NCBI RefSeq assembly: GCF_964266745.1
Contig: NZ_CAXWGX010000023.1
Location: forward strand, 186,001 to 250,000
Direction of reading: 5' to 3'
Length of the DNA stretch: 64,000 nucleotides
Origin: Propionicimonas sp020161015
Lineage (GTDB): Bacteria > Actinomycetota > Actinomycetes > Propionibacteriales > Propionibacteriaceae
A model generated the notes under the pieces. It was not told where the DNA came from, did no database searches, and saw nothing but the letters and a program-made list of their open reading frames with translations. Below, piece after piece: positions 26,957 to 35,967 of the stretch (the first letter of the stretch is position 1; each line of letters starts with the position of its first letter). The translations under genes and the position numbers were made by a program.

Positions 26957-27813
26957 GCGGGTTCGTCAGCCGGGTGCCGCTCCGCTGGGTCGACCTCGAC
27001 GCCCAGGGCCACGTCAACAACGCCGTGGTGGCGGACTACCTGCAGGAGGCGCGTGTCGAGTGGCTGCTCTCCGGGCCCAACGCGCACCTGCTGGGCACGT
27101 CCACGATGGTGGTGTCGCACCAGGTCGAGTACCTCGGCCCGGTGATGTTCGGGCTCGACCCGGTGGAGGTCGTGCTCACGGTGGGCCCGGTGGGGGCGGC
27201 GCAGTTCTCGCTGGCCTACTCCGTGCGCCAGGACGGGCGTGAGCTGGCGCGCGCCCGCTCGCTGATGTGCCTGTACGACTACGAAGCCGGCCGCCCGCGC
27301 CGGATGACCGGCCCGGAACGGCTGTGGTTCCTCGACCAGTCGACGGCGCTGGCGCCGTGGCCCTCGCTCGGGCGCTGGACGGTCGGCGACCGGGCGCACA
27401 CCTCGGAGTTCGTGGTCCGCTGGTCCGACCTCGACCCGTACGGCCACGTGAACAACGTGCGGGTGTTCGACTTCGTCGCGGAGGCCCGGATCCGGATGAA
27501 CCCGGACGAGGACGACACGTCCCGCATGCAGCTCGCCGCGGAGCAGGGGCTGCTGTGGATGGTCGCCCGTCAGGACGTGGACTACCTCGGCCAGATCGCC
27601 CACCGCGGCGACCCCTACCGCGTGCGGTCGGCGATCGCCCGGGTCGGGCGCACGTCGGTGACGATCGTGGCTCAGGTGGAGGACCCGCGCGACGGCGCCG
27701 TCCTCGTGCGTACCCGGACGGTGCTGGTCAGCGGCGATGCGTCCGGACGCCCGGTCCCGCTGCCGCAGAACATGCTGGCCGCGGCGGAACGCTGGCCGGC
27801 GAACCCGGCCTGA
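26953..27813 (+). CDS. Acyl-CoA thioesterase, double hotdog
   Basis: 286 residues made of two 4HBT hotdog domains. The FcbC-like motif recurs: RWVDLDAQGHVNN near residue 10 and RWSDLDPYGHVNN near residue 157, each with the Asp-His pair used in 4-hydroxybenzoyl-CoA-type thioesterases. It hydrolyses acyl-CoA or acyl-ACP esters. GTG start overlaps the acyl-CoA ligase stop (GTGA), so the two opposed activities are produced together, perhaps to balance free fatty acid and acyl-CoA. Confidence 0.88.
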   Translation: MSGFVSRVPLRWVDLDAQGHVNNAVVADYLQEARVEWLLSGPNAHLLGTSTMVVSHQVEYLGPVMFGLDPVEVVLTVGPVGAAQFSLAYSVRQDGRELARARSLMCLYDYEAGRPRRMTGPERLWFLDQSTALAPWPSLGRWTVGDRAHTSEFVVRWSDLDPYGHVNNVRVFDFVAEARIRMNPDEDDTSRMQLAAEQGLLWMVARQDVDYLGQIAHRGDPYRVRSAIARVGRTSVTIVAQVEDPRDGAVLVRTRTVLVSGDASGRPVPLPQNMLAAAERWPANPA

Positions 27814-27819
27814 GGAGCG

Positions 27820-28812
27820 TCAGAGGTTCCCGTCCGACGACGCGCGGACGATGAGCTCCGGCTCGAACAGCGGGTGCGCCTGCCCGGTGAGCAGCAGGTC
27901 GGCCGCCGCCCAGCCGAGCTGGCGCATCGGCTGGCGCACCGAACTCAGCGGCGTCATGAGCTCCGCGGCGAAGTAGAGGTCGTCGTAACCCACCACGGCC
28001 ATGTCGTGGGGGATCGACAGGCCGCGGCGCCGCAGCTCGCGCATCACCCCGAGGGCCACCACGTCGTTCATGGCGAACACCGCGGTGGGGGCGGGCCCGC
28101 CGGAGTCGAGTGCCTCGACCAGCGCCTGCTGGGCGTCGTTGGAAGTGAGCACGGCGAGGTTGACGACCTTCAGCACCTCGCCCGGCTCGAGGCCGGCGGC
28201 CGTGACCGCCTCGACCGCGCCGCGCAGGCGGTGCCGGGTCTGCTGGAGTTCGGTCGTGCCCGCAAGGAAGAGGATGCGCCGGTGCCCGCGGTCGAGCAGG
28301 TGGGCCACGGCCTGGCGCCCCCCGGACACGTGGTCGACGCCCACGCTGGCGTGGGCCGGGTCGGTGGAGTCCATCAGCACGGACGGGATGCCGAGCCGGC
28401 GCAGGTCGCCGAGGCGCTCGGCCGTGCTGGCCATCGGCGTCACCAGGACGCCGCGGACGCCCTGCTCTGCGAAGAGCCGCAGGAACCGCTGCTCACGACG
28501 GGGGTCGTCGTCGGACGAGGACAGGATCAGGGTGTGGTCGTCGGCCGCGAGCCGGTCCTCGATGCCGCGGGCGAGCTCGGTGTAGAACGGGTTGCTGACG
28601 TCCATCACGATCACGCCGACCGTCCGCGAGACGCCGGCGCGGAGCTGCCGGGCCGAGGCGTTGCGGTGGAAGTTGAGCTCGGCCATCGCCTGCTCGACCT
28701 TCGTCCGGGTCTTCTCCGTGACCGACTCGGGACGGTTGAGAACATTCGACACCGTGCCGACCGAGACCCCTGCCAAGAGCGCCACGTCCTTCACGCTCGC
28801 CCGCTGCGTCAC
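27820..28812 (-). CDS. LacI-family transcriptional regulator
   Basis: 330 residues. LacI HTH at residues 5-25 (VKDVALLAGVSVGTVSNVLNRP), hinge helix with ASARQLRAG, then the periplasmic-binding-protein-like effector domain (VGVIVMDVSNPFY; VVGYDDLYFAAELMTPLSSVRQP). The effector is probably a sugar or nucleoside; no transport or catabolic operon is adjacent. GTG at 28812 gives the standard family N-terminus although the frame is open to 28884. Two palindromes upstream (28871-28902) are likely its own operators. Confidence 0.9.
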   Translation of the reverse strand: MTQRASVKDVALLAGVSVGTVSNVLNRPESVTEKTRTKVEQAMAELNFHRNASARQLRAGVSRTVGVIVMDVSNPFYTELARGIEDRLAADDHTLILSSSDDDPRREQRFLRLFAEQGVRGVLVTPMASTAERLGDLRRLGIPSVLMDSTDPAHASVGVDHVSGGRQAVAHLLDRGHRRILFLAGTTELQQTRHRLRGAVEAVTAAGLEPGEVLKVVNLAVLTSNDAQQALVEALDSGGPAPTAVFAMNDVVALGVMRELRRRGLSIPHDMAVVGYDDLYFAAELMTPLSSVRQPMRQLGWAAADLLLTGQAHPLFEPELIVRASSDGNL

Positions 28813-28870
28813 GATCGGTCCCCTTCCCCGGCGGTCGTGGTGAGCATAGCCACCCGCCGTGGGAGCGTGC

Positions 28871-28902
28871 TGCCGATTCGGCAAACACGATGAATCGATT
28901 CA
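28871..28902. promoter_or_regulatory. Two LacI-type operator palindromes
   Basis: TGAATCGATTCA (28891-28902) is a perfect CG-centred palindrome of the LacI-family type. A second inverted repeat, TGCCGATTCGGCA (28871-28883), has 6-base arms around one base. Their centres are about 20 bases apart, two helical turns. They lie 59-90 bases upstream of the lacI-type start. Confidence 0.6.
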
Positions 28903-28970
28903 CCATCCCCGGACCGCCGAGGACGGCAGGGGCAGCGCCGCGACACGGGCCGGACAGGGCCCGTCCCGGG

Positions 28971-30254
28971 TCAGCGGGCGTAGGTGCGGCGGCCCTTCCA
29001 GAACGTCGCGACCACCGGGTCGGGCAGGTCGCGGCCGTCGTAGGGGTTGTTCCGCGAGCGCGAGCGCGAGGCGGAGGCGTCCACGGTGGCGCGGGCCGCG
29101 GGATCGACCAGCACGAGGTTGGCCGGCCCGCCGGCGGCCAGCGGCCGTCCCTGCCCGGGCACCTGCCCGAGGCGGGCGGGCGCGGTGGACATGCGCTCCA
29201 CGAGCGTCGGCCAGTCCATCCGGCCGGTGCCGACCATGACCTCCATGACCACGGCGAGCGCCTGCTCGAGGCCGAGCATGCCGGGAAGCGCCACGTCGAA
29301 GGGGTGGTCCTTGTCCTGCCGGGCGTGCGGGGCGTGGTCGGTGCCCACCATGTCGATCGTGCCGTCGGCGAGCGCCTCGCGCACCGCCTCCAGGTGTTCG
29401 GACGTGCGCAGCGGCGGGTTCACCTTGAAGGTGGTGTCGTAGCCGGCGACCAGCGAGGTGTCCAGCAGCAGGTGGTGCGGGGTCACCTCCGCGGTCACCC
29501 GGATCCCGCGGGCCTTCGCCCAGCGGATGACGTCGACGCCCTCCGCGGTGGAGACGTGGCACACGTGGATGCGGGAGCCGGTGAGCTCGGCCAGCTGCAC
29601 GTCGCGGGCGATGATGATGCTCTCCGCCTGGGACGGCCAGCCGGGCAGCCCGAGGCGTCCGGACCACTCCGACTCGTGGCAGCAGGCGCCCGGGCCGGCC
29701 AGCGACACGTCCTGGGAGTGCTGGGCGATCACGCCGTCGAAGGCCTTCACGTAGGTGAGCGCCCGGCGCATCAGCAGGCTGTCGCCGACGCAGCGGCCGT
29801 CGTCGGAGAACAGCCGGACGCCGGCCGCGGAGTCGGCCATCATGCCGAGTTCGGCCAGTTCCTCGCCGTCGAGTCCCTTGGTGACCGCGCCGACGACCCG
29901 CACCTCGCAGTGGCCCTCGCGCTCGCCGAGGGCCGCCACGTACTCGGCGGCCTCCGCGGTGTCGGTGACCGGGGTGGTGTTGGCCATGGCGTGGACGCAG
30001 GTGAAGCCGCCGCGCGCCGCCGCGGCCGTGCCGGAGGCGACGGTCTCCGCGTCCTCACGACCGGGCTGGCGCAGGTGGGTGTGCGGGTCGACCAGCCCGG
30101 GCAGCGCGAGCAGCCCGTCCGCGTCCAGGCGCTCCACGCCGGCCGGGGCCGAGGCGGGATCGGCGAGCCGGCCCTCGGCGAGGTACAGGTCGGTCCTCGT
30201 GCCGTCGGCCAGCGTCGCGCCGGTGATCAGCAGGGGCCCGCTCGTCGTGGTCAA
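28971..30254 (-). CDS. pyrC: Dihydroorotase
   Basis: 427 residues. Amidohydrolase metal site DPHTHLRQPG (H58, H60) and GTDHAPHA further on, with HVCHVST in between. Catalyses ring closure of N-carbamoyl-aspartate to dihydroorotate, the third step of pyrimidine synthesis. The start is placed at a TTG (30254) whose last two bases overlap the pyrB stop (TTGA); the neighbouring frame is open far upstream with no other credible start. Last gene of a pyrR-pyrB-pyrC operon; carA, carB, pyrD and pyrF are not in the visible downstream region. Confidence 0.93.
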   Translation of the reverse strand: MTTTSGPLLITGATLADGTRTDLYLAEGRLADPASAPAGVERLDADGLLALPGLVDPHTHLRQPGREDAETVASGTAAAARGGFTCVHAMANTTPVTDTAEAAEYVAALGEREGHCEVRVVGAVTKGLDGEELAELGMMADSAAGVRLFSDDGRCVGDSLLMRRALTYVKAFDGVIAQHSQDVSLAGPGACCHESEWSGRLGLPGWPSQAESIIIARDVQLAELTGSRIHVCHVSTAEGVDVIRWAKARGIRVTAEVTPHHLLLDTSLVAGYDTTFKVNPPLRTSEHLEAVREALADGTIDMVGTDHAPHARQDKDHPFDVALPGMLGLEQALAVVMEVMVGTGRMDWPTLVERMSTAPARLGQVPGQGRPLAAGGPANLVLVDPAARATVDASASRSRSRNNPYDGRDLPDPVVATFWKGRRTYAR

Positions 30255-31207
30255 TGCACTGCTCCTTCGTCCGAACCCAGCAGGTGGTACAGCACGCTCA
30301 TCCGGACGGCCACGCCGGCCGCCACCTGGTCGAGCACCAGCGAGTTGGCCGCGTCCGCGGCGGCGCTGGAGATCTCGACCCCGCGGTTCATGGGGCCGGG
30401 ATGGCAGATGGCCGCGCCCGGCTTGAGCGCGGCGAGGCGTTCCTCGGTGAGCCCGAACCGCTCGCTGTACTCGCGCTCGGTGGGGAAGTAGCCGCCGGCC
30501 ATCCGCTCGCGCTGCACGCGGAGCATCATCACGACGTCGCAGGTCCCGAGGACGGCGTCCAGGTCGCCGGTCACCTCGCAGCCCCAGTTCTCCACCCCGG
30601 TGGGCAGCAGGGTCGGCGGCGCCACCAGCACCACCTCGCCGCCGAGCGTGCGCTGGAGCAGCACGTTGCTGCGCACGACCCGGGAGTGCAGCAGGTCGCC
30701 GACGATCGCGATGCGCTTGCCGGCGAACTCGGTCGCGCCCGGCGCGGGCGCGGCGCCGAGGGTGCGGAAGTGCTGCCGCATGGCGTACGCGTCCAGCAGC
30801 GCCTGCGTCGGGTGCTCGTGCTGGCCGTCCCCGGCGTTGACCACCTGGGCCTTCACCCAGCCGGCCACCTGGGCGGCCGCGCCGGAGGAGGAGTGGCGGA
30901 TGACGAAGGCGTCCACGCCCATCGCGTCGAGGGTCATCATCGTGTCGCGCAGCGACTCGCCCTTGCTCACCGACGAGCCCTTCGCCGACACGTTGATGGT
31001 GTCGGCCGACAGCCACTTGCCGGCGATCTCGAACGAGGTCCGCGTGCGCGTGGAGTCCTCGAAGAAGATGTTCACGATCGTGCGGCCGCGCAGGGCCGGC
31101 AACTTCTTCACCGGACGCGACTGCACCTGCTGCATCTCCTCGGCGAGGTCGAGGACGGCGGTCGCGGTGGCGAGGTCGAGGTCGGCCGCGCTGAGCAGGT
31201 GCCTCAC
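30251..31207 (-). CDS. pyrB: Aspartate carbamoyltransferase catalytic subunit
   Basis: 318 residues. Carbamoyl-phosphate loop STRTRTS (52-58), HPTQALLD motif, and the aspartate-domain segment CHPGPMNRGVEI. Makes N-carbamoyl-aspartate from aspartate and carbamoyl phosphate, the committed step of pyrimidine synthesis. No regulatory PyrI chain is nearby. GTG start at 31207 overlaps the pyrR stop (GTGA). Confidence 0.95.
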   Translation of the reverse strand: MRHLLSAADLDLATATAVLDLAEEMQQVQSRPVKKLPALRGRTIVNIFFEDSTRTRTSFEIAGKWLSADTINVSAKGSSVSKGESLRDTMMTLDAMGVDAFVIRHSSSGAAAQVAGWVKAQVVNAGDGQHEHPTQALLDAYAMRQHFRTLGAAPAPGATEFAGKRIAIVGDLLHSRVVRSNVLLQRTLGGEVVLVAPPTLLPTGVENWGCEVTGDLDAVLGTCDVVMMLRVQRERMAGGYFPTEREYSERFGLTEERLAALKPGAAICHPGPMNRGVEISSAAADAANSLVLDQVAAGVAVRMSVLYHLLGSDEGAVH

Positions 31208-31776
31208 CGGTCGCCTCCCCGGGAGATGGTCACGGCGTCGAGGCCGTCGAGTTCGCCGAGCAGCACCTGCACCCTCTCGTCGCGGGCGGTCTGGATCGTG
31301 CGGCCGACGTGGTCGGCGGCAACGGGCAGCTCGCGGTGCCCCCGGTCGACGAGGACGGCCAGCCGGACGGCGCGCGGGCGTCCGAGGTCGCGCAGCGCGT
31401 CGATGGCCGCGCCGATCGTGCGTCCGGAGTACAACACGTCGTCCACCAGCACGACCACCGCGTCGTCGATCCGCCCGGGGATGGCCGTGCGGGCGGGGTT
31501 GCGGGTCGGGTTCCGTCGCAGGTCGTCGCGGTACATCGTGATGTCGAGCTCGCCGACGCGGACGGGGCGTCCTTCGATCTCGGCCAGCAGGGCGGCGAGC
31601 CGCCGGGCCAGGAACACGCCGCGGGTCGGGATGCCGAGCAGCACGAGGTCGTCCGACCCGCGGTTGGCCTCGAGGATCTCGTGGGCGATCCGCCGCAGCG
31701 ACCGGGTGACCTCGGCCTCCTCTGCGATCACACGGGGGGAGTCGGGGGTCGGGCTGTCGGGTACAGGGTCGGCCAC
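31204..31776 (-). CDS. pyrR: Bifunctional pyr operon regulator / uracil phosphoribosyltransferase
   Basis: 190 residues. PRPP-binding signature VVLVDDVLYSGRT and the basic RNA-binding patch around MYRDDLRRNPTRNP identify PyrR. It binds a leader RNA hairpin when UMP is high and lowers expression of the operon. GTG at 31776 follows GAGGAG; an upstream open frame has no support. A stem-loop at 31795-31838 sits just upstream of the ribosome site and is the obvious candidate target. Confidence 0.92.
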   Translation of the reverse strand: MADPVPDSPTPDSPRVIAEEAEVTRSLRRIAHEILEANRGSDDLVLLGIPTRGVFLARRLAALLAEIEGRPVRVGELDITMYRDDLRRNPTRNPARTAIPGRIDDAVVVLVDDVLYSGRTIGAAIDALRDLGRPRAVRLAVLVDRGHRELPVAADHVGRTIQTARDERVQVLLGELDGLDAVTISRGGDR

Positions 31777-31794
31777 GCACGCACTCCTCGGTGT

Positions 31795-31838
31795 CTCGAA
31801 AACCGGGGCCGTCGGCTCCGCGCGGCCCGCTCTTCGAG
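31795..31838 (-). promoter_or_regulatory. Leader hairpin of the pyr operon (candidate PyrR target)
   Basis: Outer arms CTCGAA/TTCGAG and inner arms GGGCCG/CGGCCC form a two-tier stem-loop ending 18 bases before the pyrR GTG and directly next to its GAGGAG ribosome site. Position suggests control of translation initiation rather than attenuation. Confidence 0.5.
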
Positions 31839-32006
31839 TCGCCAGACTACGGGATGGGCGGGGCTGCGGGACGACCGGCCCACGGTGCGGCTGCGGGGTT
31901 GGCCGGCGCCTCCCGGGAGCGGCACAGGGCCGGCACGGCGGGCCGGACGCGCGGGCGCGAACTACCCAGTTCCCCGGGCGGGTGGTCACTGGGTACGGTG
32001 GGCGGC

Positions 32007-32174
32007 ATGCTGCCTGCCGCGTTCCTCCCGCTGGAGACCCTGCCCAGTTGGCCGGCCGTGCCGGAACCCACGCTCGTCGAGCTCCTGACGGTCACCCTGT
32101 TCGTCCCGTTCGCGATCGCCGCGGTGGTCGTGGCCCTCGTCATGGGCCCGGCCTGGCGCGGCAAGGCCGAGTAG
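32007..32174 (+). CDS. Small single-pass membrane protein
   Basis: 55 residues. A short N-terminal amphipathic part (PSWPAVPEPTLVELL) precedes one hydrophobic helix of about 22 residues and the positively charged end GPAWRGKAE. No domain is recognised. It is isolated between the pyr operon (divergent) and pepN (convergent, 7 bases apart). The ATG has no strong ribosome site. Confidence 0.6.
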   Translation: MLPAAFLPLETLPSWPAVPEPTLVELLTVTLFVPFAIAAVVVALVMGPAWRGKAE

Positions 32175-32181
32175 CGCACCC

Positions 32182-34770
32182 TCAGGCGCCGGCCGCCTCC
32201 TGGCAGCGCAGCGCACGCTCGGCGTCGTCGCGGCGCTCGTTCACCTGGCGCAGTACGTAGGTCGACAGCGGCGTCCCCTGCACCCAGAGGCTGAACAGCT
32301 GGAGCGTCGCCCGGTCCATCAGCGGGCGGGGGAACATCCGTCCCAGCACGTGCTGCTTGATCGTCGAACTGCGGTCGGCCCAGCCGTCGGTGCCGTCGGA
32401 GATCGCCTTCGCCACGTCGAGGTAGGGCTGGATGAACCCGCGCAGCACGTCCTCCTGCTCGAACTGCCAGAAGTTCACGCACACCTGGAAGTGGGTCTCG
32501 TTCGGCACGGAGTCGTCCGCGGTGGCCAGGCGCCACGCCTCGGCCTTCGCCGCGGGGTCCGGGAGGGCCGCGCGGGCACCGGCGGCGCGCTCCGCACCGC
32601 GGGCGGTCGCGTCGCGGGCCAGCTCCGCGTCGATCCCGGCCTCCCCGATGGCGCCGAGCCGGGCGAGGTTGGTGACGATGAGCCAGCGCAGGTCGGTGTC
32701 GATGGCGAGCCCGGCGGGAGCCTCCTCACCGGCCAGCCACGCCTGCAACAGCTGGACGACCGCGTCCGAGCGCGCCGCCATGGCCAGGGCCTGGGCGAAG
32801 GCGAGCTGGTGGTCGGAGCCGGGAGCGGCGTCCTTCAGCAGGCGGGCGACGCCGGTGACGAACCGGTCGTTCAGTTCGACGCGCTGCGCGCGGGGCGCGT
32901 AGTAGTCGATCGCGGTCTGTGCCTGGGCCAGCACGGTCTCCACGGCGGTGAGGTCGGTCTCCGCGCCGACGCCGGACAGCACCAGCGTCACGTAGTCGGA
33001 CGCCGGCAGCTCGGCGTCGCGGCACATGTCCCAGCTGGCGCCCCAGCACAGGGCCCGGGCGAGCGAGCTGTCGAGCCGGCCGATGCCCTCGACGACGGTC
33101 GCCAGCGAGGTCGCGTCCAGCCGGATCTTGGCGTAGGTGAGGTCATCGTCGTTCAGCAGCACGAGCGGGGTGCGCCGCAGCCCGACCAGCTCGGGGAGCT
33201 CGGTCAGCTCGCCGGCGATGTCGACCTCGGCCCGGTGGACGCGCACCAGCCGACCGTCCTGCTCGTCGTAGAAGCCGATCGCGAGGCGGTGGTGCCGCAG
33301 GGTCGGCCACTCGTCCGTCGCGGACTGCCGGATCGCGACGCGGGTGAGCAGCCCGGCCTCGTCGGTCTCGAGCTCGGCCTGGAGGGTGTTCACGCCGGCG
33401 GCCTGGAGCCACTCGGTCGCGAAGTGCGACAGGTCGCGCCCCGACGCCTCGGTGAGGGCGGCGAGCAGGTCGGTCAGGCGGGTGTTGCCCCAGGCGTGGC
33501 GCGCGAAGTAGGCGCGGACGCCGGTGAGGAACGCGTCCTGGCCGACGAAGGCCACCAGCTGGCGCAGCACGGAGGCGCCCTTGGCGTAGGTGATCCCGTC
33601 GAAGTTCAGCTCGACCGCGGCGAGGTCGACCATGTCGGCGGCCACCGGGTGGGTCGAGGGCAGCTGGTCCTGGCGGTAGGCCCAGGTCTTGCGGCTGTTG
33701 GTGAACGTGGCCCACGGGTCGGCGCCCTCCACGCCGGATGCGCGGATCTCGGCCTGGCAGAAGTGGGACGCCCATTCGGCGAACGACTCGTTCAGCCACA
33801 GGTCGTCCCACCACGTCATGGTCACGAGGTCGCCGAACCACATGTGGGCGAGCTCGTGGAGGATCGTGTTGTCGCGGGTCTCGTAGTCGGCGTTGGTGAC
33901 CCGGGAGCGGTACAGGTACTCGTCGCGGATGGTCACGCAGCCGGCGTTCTCCATCGCGCCGGCGTTGAACTCCGGCACGAACACCTGCGCGTAGTCGGCG
34001 AAGGGGTAGGCCATGCCGAAGTGCTCCTCGAACACGGCGAAGCCGGCCTTGGTGGTCGCCAGGAGGCGGTCGGCGTCCAGGTGTTCGGCGAGCGAGCGCC
34101 GGCACGACAGCGACAGCGGGATGACCGCGTCCCGACCCTGCACGCTGTCGCGCACGGTGTGGAAGTGCCCCGCGATGAGGGCGGTGATGTAGGTGGAGAT
34201 CCGCGGCGTGGGGGCGAACTCCCAGCGGCCCAGGCCCTCGCCGGCAGGCGTGGGCTCCACCTCGGGCGAGTTGGACAGCACCGTCCAGTCGGCCGGGGCG
34301 ATCACGGTGAGGGCGAAGGTCGCCTTCAGGTCGGGCTGCTCGAAGCAGGCGTACATGCGCCGGGCGTCGGCGGTCTCCAGCTGGGTGTAGCAGTAGACGA
34401 GCCCGTCGACCGGGTCGACGAAGCGGTGCAGGCCCTCGCCGGTGCGGCTGTAGCGGCACAGGGCGGAGACGGTGAGCTCGTGCTCGCCGGCGGCGGCGTC
34501 GAACTCCAGCCGGTGGTCGGCGAGCTCTGAGGCCAGCGGACGCCCGTCCAGCGTGGCGGCGAGCACCCGCTCGGCGATCAGGTTGATCCAGGTGCGCCCG
34601 CCGCGGCTGGTGAACCGCACGGTCGAGGTGGAGACGAAGGTCTCCTCCGCGTCGTAGGGCTCCGCGTCGGGGACGCGTCCGGACAGGTCGACGGTGACCT
34701 GGTAGCTGTGGGTGGCGATCATGGCCGAGCGCTGTGCCGCCTCGTCGCGCGTGATGTTTGCCGGGTACAT
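32182..34770 (-). CDS. pepN: Aminopeptidase N (M1 family)
   Basis: 862 residues. M1 signature in order: substrate-binding GAMEN, zinc site HELAHMWFGD with downstream ligand Glu in NESFAEW, and catalytic Tyr region further on. C-terminal ERAP1-like helical domain. A cytosolic zinc aminopeptidase that trims N-terminal residues from peptides. Length and order are typical of actinobacterial PepN. ATG start at 34770. Confidence 0.95.
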   Translation of the reverse strand: MYPANITRDEAAQRSAMIATHSYQVTVDLSGRVPDAEPYDAEETFVSTSTVRFTSRGGRTWINLIAERVLAATLDGRPLASELADHRLEFDAAAGEHELTVSALCRYSRTGEGLHRFVDPVDGLVYCYTQLETADARRMYACFEQPDLKATFALTVIAPADWTVLSNSPEVEPTPAGEGLGRWEFAPTPRISTYITALIAGHFHTVRDSVQGRDAVIPLSLSCRRSLAEHLDADRLLATTKAGFAVFEEHFGMAYPFADYAQVFVPEFNAGAMENAGCVTIRDEYLYRSRVTNADYETRDNTILHELAHMWFGDLVTMTWWDDLWLNESFAEWASHFCQAEIRASGVEGADPWATFTNSRKTWAYRQDQLPSTHPVAADMVDLAAVELNFDGITYAKGASVLRQLVAFVGQDAFLTGVRAYFARHAWGNTRLTDLLAALTEASGRDLSHFATEWLQAAGVNTLQAELETDEAGLLTRVAIRQSATDEWPTLRHHRLAIGFYDEQDGRLVRVHRAEVDIAGELTELPELVGLRRTPLVLLNDDDLTYAKIRLDATSLATVVEGIGRLDSSLARALCWGASWDMCRDAELPASDYVTLVLSGVGAETDLTAVETVLAQAQTAIDYYAPRAQRVELNDRFVTGVARLLKDAAPGSDHQLAFAQALAMAARSDAVVQLLQAWLAGEEAPAGLAIDTDLRWLIVTNLARLGAIGEAGIDAELARDATARGAERAAGARAALPDPAAKAEAWRLATADDSVPNETHFQVCVNFWQFEQEDVLRGFIQPYLDVAKAISDGTDGWADRSSTIKQHVLGRMFPRPLMDRATLQLFSLWVQGTPLSTYVLRQVNERRDDAERALRCQEAAGA

Positions 34771-34867
34771 CAGACCTCACTGGCTTCGGTAGATGGGCGT
34801 GCCCGCCCGGTCAGGCGAGGCTACTAGGCCCGTGTGCGGCCCTCAACATACCCCCGGAGGCGTCGGT

Positions 34868-35053
34868 TCAGCGCCGCGAGCGGTCCAGTCGCGCCAGGGC
34901 GGCGTCCGCCGCCTTCTCCGCAGCGGCGAGGTCGGCGTCCCCTGGGCGGCTGACGTCACGGGCGCGCAGGGCGCGGGAGGCGTCCACGAGGCCGGAACTG
35001 CCGTCCCTGCCGAAGGAGCGCTCCGGCTCGGGATGGCGCGGCGACGAGGTCAT
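34868..35053 (-). CDS. Conserved small protein next to nei
   Basis: 61 residues, very polar, with the segment RALRARDVSRPGDADLAAAEKAAD and a helical C-terminus rich in Ala, Leu and Arg. No known domain. The ATG at 35053 lies 45 bases from the divergently transcribed glycosylase, sharing its promoter region, and a similar arrangement is common in actinobacteria, which supports it being real. Confidence 0.6.
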   Translation of the reverse strand: MTSSPRHPEPERSFGRDGSSGLVDASRALRARDVSRPGDADLAAAEKAADAALARLDRSRR

Positions 35054-35097
35054 GGACGAAGCGTAGACTCCGCAGCCCGTCCAGGTGAGGAGGTGTG

Positions 35098-35967
35098 ATG
35101 CCCGAGGGGCACGTGATCCACCGCCTTGCCACGGAGCTGGAGATCGCCTTCGCCGGACGACCGGTCGCGGTGACGAGCCCGCAGGGACGGTTCGCGCAGG
35201 CCGCCGTCCTGCTGGACGGCACCCCGCTGTGCTCGGCACAGGCCTTCGGCAAGCACCTGCTGCTCGACTTCTCCCCGCCCGCCGCACCGGTGGTGCCCGG
35301 CCCGCCCGCGCTGCCCGAGGTGATCGACACTCCCGGCCCGTTCGTGCACATCCACCTGGGCCTGATCGGCAAGCTGCGCTGGGTGCGACCAGGCCCGGTC
35401 GAGGCGCCGGGCACGCTGCGGCTGCGGATCGAGACCGCCGAGCACGCCGCGGAGCTGCGCGGGCCCCAGACATGCGCGCTGGTCGGCCCGGCGGAGGTGG
35501 CCGCACTGGTGGCGTCCCTGGGCCCGGACCCGCTGCGTCCGGATGCCGACCCCGAGCGGGCGTGGGCCCGCGTTCACCGCTCGGGACGCACGATCGCGTC
35601 CCTGCTGATGGACCAGAGGGTGGCCGCGGGCGTGGGCAACATCTACCGTGCCGAGGTGCTCTACCGGCAGCGGATCCATCCCGAAACCCCCGGCACCGCG
35701 TTGTCGCGACGCGCGTGGAACCGACTGTGGGCCGACCTGGTGGAGCTGATGCCGCAGGGCGTCCGCCACGGCCGGATCGACACGGTGCGTCCCGCGCACA
35801 CGCCCGAGGCGATGGGACGCGAGGCCCGCGTCGACCGCCACGGCGGAGAGGTGTACGTCTACCGGCGGGCCGGGCAACCCTGCCTGGTGTGCGGGCGCGA
35901 GGTCAGCGTCCGCGAGTTCGAGGGCCGGAACCTGTACTGGTGCGCACGATGCCAGCGCCGTCGGTGA
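35098..35967 (+). CDS. Fpg/Nei-family DNA glycosylase
   Basis: 289 residues. The catalytic N-terminus PE follows the initiator Met (MPEGH), so ATG 35098 must be the start rather than GTG 35095; Pro becomes the nucleophile after Met removal. Lys in FGKHLLLDF, H2TH domain with GVGNIYRAEVL, and a C-terminal zinc finger (CLVCG...WCARCQ). Nei2-like enzymes remove oxidised pyrimidines and nick the abasic site. An AGGAGG ribosome site is directly upstream. The stop overlaps the next start (TGATG). Confidence 0.92.
   Translation: MPEGHVIHRLATELEIAFAGRPVAVTSPQGRFAQAAVLLDGTPLCSAQAFGKHLLLDFSPPAAPVVPGPPALPEVIDTPGPFVHIHLGLIGKLRWVRPGPVEAPGTLRLRIETAEHAAELRGPQTCALVGPAEVAALVASLGPDPLRPDADPERAWARVHRSGRTIASLLMDQRVAAGVGNIYRAEVLYRQRIHPETPGTALSRRAWNRLWADLVELMPQGVRHGRIDTVRPAHTPEAMGREARVDRHGGEVYVYRRAGQPCLVCGREVSVREFEGRNLYWCARCQRRR

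Noticed and set aside
28971..31016. Long leftward frame joining pyrC and part of the pyrB region
   Set aside because: The pyrB reading frame is clear and overlaps by 4 bases; the upstream part is an Arg/Pro/Gly-rich shadow without any motif.
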